Assembly: GCA_013041785.1 (NCBI GenBank)
Contig: JABDRK010000318.1
Coordinates: 1-5,708 of the forward strand
From: Eudoraea sp.
Lineage (GTDB): Bacteria; Bacteroidota; Bacteroidia; Flavobacteriales; Flavobacteriaceae
Direction: 5' to 3'
DNA length: 5,708 nt
Shown here one piece after another: positions 1 to 5,708 of the stretch (the first letter of the stretch is position 1; each line of letters starts with the position of its first letter). The notes beneath the pieces were generated by a model, which did no database searches, was not told the origin of the DNA, and saw nothing but the letters and a program-made list of their open reading frames with translations. The translations under genes were made by a program, and so were the position numbers.

Positions 1-892
1 TCCAGCCTAATTGCTCCTCAGCCTCAGCAAGGGCTTTTCGTATTCCGGAATTAGCAGAAACACCACCACCAATTGCTACCTGCCGAATTCCCGTTTCCCG
101 CACTGCAATTTTTAACTTATCCATCAGGATCTCAATGATGGTATATTGAATTGAGGCACAAATATCATTCAGGTGCTCTTTTACGAATTGTGGATTTTTG
201 GCGGTTTCCTTTTGCAAAAAATACAGGATGCTGGTTTTAAGTCCGCTAAAACTAAAATCCAGACCGGAAACTTTGGGTTTTGGAAAAGGGAAGGCTTTGG
301 GGTTGCCTGTTCTGCTGTATTTGTCAATCAATGGTCCCCCCGGATAGGTGAGCCCCATTAATTTTGCACTTTTATCAAAGGCTTCCCCTACCGCGTCGTC
401 CAGGGTTTCCCCCAGTACTTCCATTTCAAAATAATCCTTAACCAGCACAATTTGGGTGTGCCCGCCACTGATGGTCAGCGCCAGGAAAGGAAATTCCGGA
501 ATGCGGCTCCCTTCCTCCTGTATAAAGTGCGCGAGAATATGTGCCTGCATATGGTTGACCTCAATTAAGGGAACCCCCAATCCCAAAGCCAGGGATTTCG
601 CAAAAGACGTGCCAACCAGCAGCGATCCCAAAAGTCCGGGACCCCGTGTAAAAGCTATGGCGGATACTAGTTTTTTGTCGATATTTGCTATGGCCAGCGC
701 TTGATGCACCACAGGAACGATATTTTGCTGATGTGCGCGGGAAGCGAGTTCCGGGATTACCCCCCCGTATTCCTCATGGATTTTCTGAGTGGCCACAACA
801 TTGCTCAGCACTTTATCGTTGCATAATACAGCGGCTGAAGTGTCATCGCAGGAAGATTCTATGGCGAGGATATAAATATTTTGATTCTGCAC
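1..892 (-). CDS. tsaD: TsaD, tRNA N6-adenosine threonylcarbamoyltransferase (3' end cut by window edge)
   Basis: TsaD transfers the threonylcarbamoyl group from TC-AMP to adenosine 37 of ANN-decoding tRNAs (t6A), acting in the cytoplasm with TsaB and TsaE after TsaC makes TC-AMP. I read the frame through by hand: 297 codons, no stop or frameshift. Family motifs appear in order: AIESSCDDTSAA near residues 10-21 (start of the ASKHA ATPase fold), RGPGLLGSLLVG around 83-94, the metal-site histidines of HMQAH (H114 and H118), SGGHTQ at 142-147, LDDAVGEAFDK at 164-174, YPGGP at 183-187, FSFSGLK at 213-219 and GGGVSAN at 275-281. The family is usually about 335-345 aa, so roughly 40 residues, including the third metal ligand (Asp of the DNG-type motif), lie outside the window. 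I chose GTG at 892, which gives an N-terminus of VQNQNIYILAIESSCDD. An in-frame ATG at 931 lies upstream of the apparent promoter and adds a non-conserved, Cys-rich extension. The identification is secure; only the start codon is open. Confidence 0.97.
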   Translation of the reverse strand, partial: MQNQNIYILAIESSCDDTSAAVLCNDKVLSNVVATQKIHEEYGGVIPELASRAHQQNIVPVVHQALAIANIDKKLVSAIAFTRGPGLLGSLLVGTSFAKSLALGLGVPLIEVNHMQAHILAHFIQEEGSRIPEFPFLALTISGGHTQIVLVKDYFEMEVLGETLDDAVGEAFDKSAKLMGLTYPGGPLIDKYSRTGNPKAFPFPKPKVSGLDFSFSGLKTSILYFLQKETAKNPQFVKEHLNDICASIQYTIIEILMDKLKIAVRETGIRQVAIGGGVSANSGIRKALAEAEEQLGW

Positions 893-917
893 TTTTTTGG
901 AACAAAAATTGGTGACA

Positions 918-944
918 CAAAGGTAAAACATATAGACCTATCAA
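918..944 (-). promoter_or_regulatory. Probable tsaD promoter, Bacteroidetes type (TAnnTTTG)
   Basis: Read on the minus strand, positions 925-918 are TACCTTTG, an exact match to the Bacteroidetes -7 consensus TAnnTTTG recognised by the major sigma factor of this phylum. A TTG at 944-942 lies 16 bp upstream and could be the -33 element, though that spacing is slightly shorter than the usual 17-23 bp. A transcript would begin near 911-913, giving a leader of about 20 nt before the GTG at 892. The 5' leader just before the GTG is A-rich (CCAAAAAA), as is common in this phylum, and has no Shine-Dalgarno motif. The -7 match is seen directly; the -33 assignment and the transcription start are inferred. 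Confidence 0.6.
940..942 (+). other. Putative non-canonical ATC start codon of tamB
   Basis: ATC is followed by AAG AAA CTG AGA AAA, giving (M)KKLRK, the kind of basic N-terminus expected just before a signal-anchor helix. The frame is closed upstream by TGA at 913-915. Between there and TTG 988 it contains no ATG, GTG or TTG; the near-start codons are ATC 940, CTG 949, ATA 958 and CTG 976. ATC is a permitted but very rare bacterial start codon. It could instead be a single-base difference or sequencing error from ATG. The alternative, TTG at 988, falls inside the hydrophobic helix and has no ribosome-binding signal ahead of it. Confidence 0.5.
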
Positions 945-3900
945 GAAACTGAGAAAAATACTCGTTCGTACCCTCCTGGCTTTACTCTTGCTGTGCGTAT
1001 TTGGAACGCTTATTTTATCTCTTCCGATAGTGCAAACACGGCTCGCACGTTATGCCACAGATTCCCTGAATAAGGAATACGGCACGAATATCAATATGGA
1101 GCGTATCCGGGTTTCCCTGATAAGCTGGAACACCGCGCTGCAAGGGGTGTATGTGGAAGATTACCAAAAAGACACCTTGTTTTATATTGAGGAATTGAAC
1201 ACCTCGGTTTTGAGCGTTCGTAATTTGGTCAACGGAAGGCTTGAATTTGGTGACATTGAAATTTCGGGCCTCAATTTTAAGCACCGTAACTATAAAGGCG
1301 CGCCCGATAGCAACCTGGGTATTTTTGTTGCAAAATTGGATGATGGCAAGCCCAGAGCGCCGGGAACACCACCTTTTTTATTAACCACTTCGGATGTAGA
1401 GATCAGGGACAGCCACTTTCAGCTGATCGATGACAACCTGGAGAACAGCACCGTTTTAGATTTTAAGGAATTAAATATAGAGGCGGAAGATTTCCTCATC
1501 CTGGGTCCCGATGTTTCGACCAACATCAAAGCACTATCCTTAAAGAGCCAGTTTGGTGTCGATATTGAAAGACTCGCTACACAGTTCAAATATACCCGGG
1601 AGCAAATGCGATTTGATACGCTGGGGATTAAAACGGCGGGTTCGGAATTAAATGGGAATCTCACCTTCGACTATGAGCGGGAGGACCTGGCCGATTTTGA
1701 AGACAAGGTTCAGGTCACCGCCCAATTTCAGGAGTCTCTGTTAAGCCTGGATGAAATAAATCTGCTTTACCCTCATTTTGGGAAAGGCAAAAACGTAGAG
1801 CTAGCCTCGGGGTTTACGGGAACATTGAATGCTTTAACTGCCGAAAACCTATTCCTGCGAACCGATGACACTGGTGTTCGGGGTGATTTTACATTTACCA
1901 ACCTCTTTAAGGCAGAGGCCCCGTTTCGGATGGATGCGAATATCCGCAATATTACCACGAGTTATTACCAGCTTCGGGCCTTAATGCCTGGCATCCTGGG
2001 CAAATCAATTCCCAGGACCTCAGAAGTGCTGGGGCGTTTTACCATTCGTGGCAACAGTGTGGTTACAGACAACTCGGTGAATGCCCAGGTGAACCTGAAT
2101 AGCGCGTTGGGAAGCACCTATGCAGACCTGGATCTCACACAGTATGATAACCTGGAAAATGCCAATTATACCGGTTTTGTTTCATTGATTGATTTTGATC
2201 TTGGCCAATTTGTAGGCAATTCCAGTCTGGGCCGTACTACTCTCGATTTTAACGTTAAGGGGAAGGGCTTTATTCGAGAGACCTTGAATACAGAAGTAAA
2301 CGGGCAGGTGTACTCTGCCAACTTCAATGGGTATACCTATCAGGACATACAGGTATCCGGACTCCTAAAGGACCAACTTTTTGATGGATTTGTAGATAGC
2401 AAAGACAAAAACGTAAAGTTTACGTTTAAGGGATTGGCCGATTTTGGCAAAGCGCAGAATCAATTCAACTTTACCGCTGCGGTGGATTATGCTGATTTCA
2501 AAAAGATGAATTTTATCCGGGACAGCGTATCCATCTTCAAGGGTGTGGTAAATATGAATGTTACCGGCAGCAACCTGGATGACGTGGTAGGGGAGATCAA
2601 TTTTACCCGTACCAACTACCAGAATATAAATGACACCTACTACTTTGAGGATTTTCAAATCATATCAAGTTTTGATTCAGATACCTTAAGAACCATAGAG
2701 ATCAATTCTCCCGACATTATTACGGGATATATGAAGGGCCGTTTTAAAACCCAGGAATTAGGCAGGCTGGTGCAAAATTCAGTCGGGAGTATATACACCA
2801 ACTACAAACCCTACGAAATCACCCCCAACCAGAATCTCGCGTTTAATTTTAAGATCTATAACAAGATTGTTGAAGTGTTCTTTCCTGAGGTTGCCTTTGG
2901 CCCCAACACCTTTATCAGGGGCGATATAAAAGCCGATGAAGGGGATTTTAAACTCACCTTCAGATCCCCAAATATTGCGGCGTTCCGGAATGAACTCGAG
3001 AATATCGAGGTTCGGATAGACAATAAGAACCCGCTGTTCAACACCTTCGTTTCGGTGGACGATATTTCAACGGTGTATTACAACCTCAAAGACTTTAACC
3101 TCATCAACACCACGCTCAACGATACGCTGTTTTTCCGGACAGAATTCCAGGGGGGAAGCGAATACAACGACATTTATAACCTTAACTTTTACCACACCTT
3201 CAACGATGAAAAGAAATCGGTCATAGGCCTGAAGAAATCGGATATAAGTTTTAAGGGAAATACCTGGGTGCTTAACCGGGAAGGTAATGCCCAGAACAAG
3301 GTGATTTTCAACAGTTCACTGGACAGCATTACCATAGAAGACGTGGTTATGAACAATGATAAAAGGGAGCAAATCCGGCTTCGGGGGCAGTTAGCGGATT
3401 CTACCTACAAGGACCTGGAACTGCAATTCAAGCTGGTCTCCCTGAACAAGATCACCCCGGAAGTGGACAGCCTTAAATTTTCAGGGGAGGTTAATGGGGT
3501 CCTGAACGTGCTGCAGAAAGACAATGTGTATCTTCCCATTTGCAACCTCGATATAACGGATTTCGGGATTAACGGAATGAATCTGGGATTCCTGAATATT
3601 GGGGTTGTGGGTAACCGCGACCTGACCGAGTTTGATGTATATACCCAAATCACTGAAAATGGTTTTGAAAAATTCAAGATGGATGGACAGGTGATCAATG
3701 AAGAACCTATTCCCAGGGCAGATTTTGTAGCTTCTTTCAGCGATTTTGACTTGTCACCCTTCAGCCCTTTGGGTGAAGGTATAATCACCAACATCAGGGG
3801 AAAACTCAATGGCAGTACGATAGTCAAAGGGGACCTCCGAAATCCGGAAATGGATGGTTTGCTCACCCTGGACAATGCAGGCCTGGCAATTCCGTATTTG

Positions 3901-5406
3901 CAGGTGGATTACGATTTCAAAAATGGAGCAACAGTTCAATTGGATGAACAAACCTTCTATTTCCAGAATGTTGAACTGCAGGATGTTACCATGGATACCC
4001 GGGCTACGCTGGATGGCACCATCAAACACAATTCTTTTGAGGATTGGCGGCTCGACCTCAATGTAGACACCAACAATGATCGCTTTCTCATCCTCAATAC
4101 CGGGTTTGAAGAAGAAATCTTGTATTACGGGACGGGATTTGTAAACGGAACCGGAAGGATTTACGGGCCCACCCAGGCCCTGACCATTTCTTTTGACGGG
4201 TCAACAGCCAGGGGAAGCTCGCTTAAAATACCGATTAGTGACGTAGCGTCCATAGGGGACTATACCTTCATTAACTTTATTGAAAAAGACAAAGCACAAT
4301 CTCTGGAATATGAGCGAACACTGAGGGATTACGAGGGCCTGGAATTGCGATTTGATCTCAATGTTACCCCGGACGCAGAGGTAGAAATTGTCATTGATCA
4401 GAAAACGGGAAGTTCCCTGAAAGGAACCGGGGAAGGACTCTTGCTCATCGAGATCAATACCAACGGAAAGTTTAACATGTTTGGTGATTTTGTGGTCGTA
4501 ACCGGGGAGTATAATTATCGATTTGGAGGGGTAATAGACAAAACCTTTTCGGTTAAACCGGGGGGTAGTATTGTCTGGGAAGGGGAGCCGCTGGAGGCAC
4601 AATTGAATATGGAAGCAGTCTATTCGCTCAACGCAAACCCATCACCCTTATTGGACAATGCAGGTTATACAAGACGGATACCAACTGATGTGGTGGTGCA
4701 ACTCACCGATGAGTTGGAACGTCCAACCATTGCCTTTAACATAGAATTTCCAGGAACGAGTTCTATAGTGAAATCGGAATTGGAATATCGCCTGCAGGAT
4801 CCCACGGTAGAGGAGCGGAACGCATTTTTCCTTCTGGCCCAGGGAACTTTTGTGAATGAAAACACCGGGATCAACCAGCAGGCAGTGACCGGGAATTTAA
4901 TACAAACGGCTTCAGGGCTCCTGAATCAGGTTCTGGGAGGTAGCAATGACAAACTCAACCTTGGGGTTTCTTACGAACAGGGTTATCTGGACCCCAATGA
5001 TATTCAGACCGAAAACAGGATTGGGGTAACGGTTTCCACACAAATAAGTGACCGTGTTCTTCTGAATGGTCGGTTCGGGGTTCCGGTAGGGGGAGTTAGC
5101 GAAACGGTAGTTGCCGGAGATGTGGAGGTGCAGGTGTTGCTCAATGAGGAAGGCACGCTGAGAGCTAAAATCTTTAACCGTGAAAATGAAATTCGTCAAT
5201 TCCTTGCCGAACAGGTAGGGTATACCCAGGGGGTGGGACTTTCCTATGAGGTGGATTTCAATAGTTTCAGGGAATTGATGAAACGTGTATTTGGATCTAA
5301 AACGCCACCTGAGGAGGAAGAACCGGAATCCTTGCCCGAGGCTTCGATAATGGGTAAAGACAGTCTGATACGCTTCAGGCCTAAAACCAGGGTACCCAGA
5401 TTATAA
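940..5406 (+). CDS. tamB: Translocation/assembly module TamB family protein (DUF490), about 1488 aa
   Basis: TamB proteins are AsmA-like, inner-membrane-anchored bridges of beta-rich repeats across the periplasm. They work in outer-membrane protein assembly with an Omp85 partner and, by current models, in phospholipid transport to the outer membrane. With the ATC at 940 as residue 1, the N-terminus is a basic stretch (KKLRK) followed by a hydrophobic helix at about residues 11-31, a signal anchor. The frame then continues with alternating polar/hydrophobic beta-strand sequence rich in Asn, Asp and Phe. The C-terminal third matches the TamB/DUF490 domain: FGDFVVVTGEYNYRFGG near residue 1180, then SVKPGGSIVWEGEPLEAQL near 1203, and RNAFFLLAQGTF near 1292. 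A proline/glutamate-rich tail (about 1454-1488) ends the protein. E. coli TamB is 1259 aa; Bacteroidetes members are typically longer, so this looks full length. No standard start codon lies between the upstream in-frame stop at 913-915 and TTG 988, which would give 1472 aa but truncate the anchor. No Omp85 (TamA/TamL) gene is adjacent. Family call firm; start uncertain. Confidence 0.94.
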   Translation: MKKLRKILVRTLLALLLLCVFGTLILSLPIVQTRLARYATDSLNKEYGTNINMERIRVSLISWNTALQGVYVEDYQKDTLFYIEELNTSVLSVRNLVNGRLEFGDIEISGLNFKHRNYKGAPDSNLGIFVAKLDDGKPRAPGTPPFLLTTSDVEIRDSHFQLIDDNLENSTVLDFKELNIEAEDFLILGPDVSTNIKALSLKSQFGVDIERLATQFKYTREQMRFDTLGIKTAGSELNGNLTFDYEREDLADFEDKVQVTAQFQESLLSLDEINLLYPHFGKGKNVELASGFTGTLNALTAENLFLRTDDTGVRGDFTFTNLFKAEAPFRMDANIRNITTSYYQLRALMPGILGKSIPRTSEVLGRFTIRGNSVVTDNSVNAQVNLNSALGSTYADLDLTQYDNLENANYTGFVSLIDFDLGQFVGNSSLGRTTLDFNVKGKGFIRETLNTEVNGQVYSANFNGYTYQDIQVSGLLKDQLFDGFVDSKDKNVKFTFKGLADFGKAQNQFNFTAAVDYADFKKMNFIRDSVSIFKGVVNMNVTGSNLDDVVGEINFTRTNYQNINDTYYFEDFQIISSFDSDTLRTIEINSPDIITGYMKGRFKTQELGRLVQNSVGSIYTNYKPYEITPNQNLAFNFKIYNKIVEVFFPEVAFGPNTFIRGDIKADEGDFKLTFRSPNIAAFRNELENIEVRIDNKNPLFNTFVSVDDISTVYYNLKDFNLINTTLNDTLFFRTEFQGGSEYNDIYNLNFYHTFNDEKKSVIGLKKSDISFKGNTWVLNREGNAQNKVIFNSSLDSITIEDVVMNNDKREQIRLRGQLADSTYKDLELQFKLVSLNKITPEVDSLKFSGEVNGVLNVLQKDNVYLPICNLDITDFGINGMNLGFLNIGVVGNRDLTEFDVYTQITENGFEKFKMDGQVINEEPIPRADFVASFSDFDLSPFSPLGEGIITNIRGKLNGSTIVKGDLRNPEMDGLLTLDNAGLAIPYLQVDYDFKNGATVQLDEQTFYFQNVELQDVTMDTRATLDGTIKHNSFEDWRLDLNVDTNNDRFLILNTGFEEEILYYGTGFVNGTGRIYGPTQALTISFDGSTARGSSLKIPISDVASIGDYTFINFIEKDKAQSLEYERTLRDYEGLELRFDLNVTPDAEVEIVIDQKTGSSLKGTGEGLLLIEINTNGKFNMFGDFVVVTGEYNYRFGGVIDKTFSVKPGGSIVWEGEPLEAQLNMEAVYSLNANPSPLLDNAGYTRRIPTDVVVQLTDELERPTIAFNIEFPGTSSIVKSELEYRLQDPTVEERNAFFLLAQGTFVNENTGINQQAVTGNLIQTASGLLNQVLGGSNDKLNLGVSYEQGYLDPNDIQTENRIGVTVSTQISDRVLLNGRFGVPVGGVSETVVAGDVEVQVLLNEEGTLRAKIFNRENEIRQFLAEQVGYTQGVGLSYEVDFNSFRELMKRVFGSKTPPEEEEPESLPEASIMGKDSLIRFRPKTRVPRL

Positions 5407-5416
5407 CCCATAAAAT

Positions 5417-5445
5417 AAAAAGCCTCCCGGAAGGAGGCTTTTTTT
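5417..5445. terminator. Bidirectional intrinsic terminator between tamB and the aldolase gene
   Basis: GCCTCC at 5422-5427 pairs perfectly with GGAGGC at 5433-5438 around a 5-base loop (CGGAA). The stem can be extended by AAAAA at 5417-5421 pairing with TTTTT at 5439-5443. On the plus strand the hairpin is followed by seven T's (5439-5445), a classic Rho-independent terminator 15 bp after the tamB stop. On the minus strand the hairpin is followed by TTTTT then ATTTTA, so it can also end the aldolase transcript, whose stop codon is at 5463-5461. The 54-bp gap between the two stop codons holds nothing else that I can see. Confidence 0.9.
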
Positions 5446-5460
5446 GGAATTTGTAATTAA

Positions 5461-5708
5461 CTATGCTATGGTTACGTTAGCATCAAGGTAGACGTCCTGA
5501 ATAGCATTCAAAAGCGAAACACCTTCCTTCATGGGTTTTTGGAATGCCTTTCGACCAGAAATCAATCCCATACCCCCGGCGCGCTTATTGATTACTGCAG
5601 TTTTGATGGCCAGTGCCAGGTCGTTATCGCCCGAAGAGCCACCGGAGTTGATTAATCCGGCCCTACCCATCAAACAGTTGATTACCTGATAGCGGGTCAG
5701 GTCAATTG
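5461..5708 (-). CDS. fbaB: Class I fructose-bisphosphate aldolase, C-terminal 81 residues (5' part beyond window edge)
   Basis: This enzyme interconverts fructose 1,6-bisphosphate with dihydroxyacetone phosphate and glyceraldehyde 3-phosphate through a Schiff-base lysine, in cytoplasmic glycolysis and gluconeogenesis. The frame is open from the window edge to TAG at 5463-5461. It begins [11 protein letters not shown], continues with [18 protein letters not shown] and [20 protein letters not shown], and ends [17 protein letters not shown]. The SGGSSG segment and the GMGLISGRK segment are the phosphate-binding loops at the end of the TIM barrel in the DhnA/FbaB-type (archaeal-type) class I aldolases, which are about 300-350 aa long. 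The Schiff-base lysine and the N-terminal barrel strands lie outside the window. Internal ATG 5670 and TTG 5673 sit within conserved sequence and are not starts. It converges on tamB and probably shares its terminator. The family assignment is firm; the symbol fbaB follows the E. coli class I enzyme. Confidence 0.94.
   Translation of the reverse strand, partial: IDLTRYQVINCLMGRAGLINSGGSSGDNDLALAIKTAVINKRAGGMGLISGRKAFQKPMKEGVSLLNAIQDVYLDANVTIA

Noticed and set aside
61..70. CACCACCACC micro-repeat
   Set aside because: It is the coding sequence for the conserved GGG of the TsaD GGGVSAN motif, not a repeat element.
760..766. Run of seven C's as a possible phase-variation slippage tract in tsaD
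   Set aside because: It encodes the conserved EYGGVIPE segment of a housekeeping gene. The frame is intact on both sides and switching off TsaD would be costly, so ordinary coding sequence explains it.
866..899. AT-rich stretch (ATATTTTG near 876-883 and the T-run at 892-898) as a tamB promoter
   Set aside because: Neither matches TAnnTTTG properly and no TTG lies at a suitable spacing. It is also tsaD coding sequence, so I could not support a promoter call.
173..915. Plus-strand open frames of 62-82 codons at 173-361, 456-704 and 685-915
   Set aside because: They lie opposite tsaD, whose minus-strand frame is continuous and carries all the family motifs. Their translations resemble no protein family I recognise.
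3405..3875. 156-codon minus-strand open frame inside tamB, and other shorter antisense frames in 1015-5199
   Set aside because: These are antisense shadows of a long, clearly coding plus-strand frame. They show no recognisable motifs and no promoter or ribosome-binding context.
3854..4066. 70-codon plus-strand open frame within tamB in another frame
   Set aside because: It is Met/Trp-rich, low-plausibility sequence lying fully inside the tamB reading frame, which is uninterrupted there.

Overview
This window looks like a chromosomal housekeeping segment from a member of the Bacteroidota, most likely a marine-type Flavobacteriaceae. The evidence is the three protein sequences, a Bacteroidetes-type promoter element (TAnnTTTG) ahead of tsaD, A-rich start regions without Shine-Dalgarno motifs, and a moderate GC content (about 45%, judged by eye). 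I see no mobile elements, CRISPR arrays, RNA genes or signs of horizontal transfer.

Layout: (1) Positions 1-892, minus strand: tsaD, the tRNA N6-threonylcarbamoyladenosine synthase subunit. The first 297 residues are present and the C-terminus runs off the left edge. (2) Positions 893-939: a 47-bp divergent intergenic region holding the probable tsaD promoter. (3) Positions 940-5406, plus strand: one very large gene for a TamB-family envelope protein (about 1488 aa). It is an inner-membrane-anchored, periplasm-spanning protein with a C-terminal TamB/DUF490 domain. Its start codon is odd. The position expected from the N-terminal signal anchor carries ATC, and the only standard start codon nearby (TTG at 988) would cut the membrane anchor in half. 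(4) Positions 5417-5445: a strong hairpin between two converging genes, probably a shared bidirectional terminator. (5) Positions 5461-5708, minus strand: the last 81 residues of a class I (archaeal/DhnA-type, FbaB-like) fructose-bisphosphate aldolase.

The three genes serve unrelated functions (tRNA modification, envelope biogenesis, glycolysis/gluconeogenesis) and are arranged divergently and convergently, so no shared pathway is implied. I found no previously undescribed system. The points most worth checking are the non-canonical start of tamB and the tight overlap of the tamB start with the tsaD promoter.
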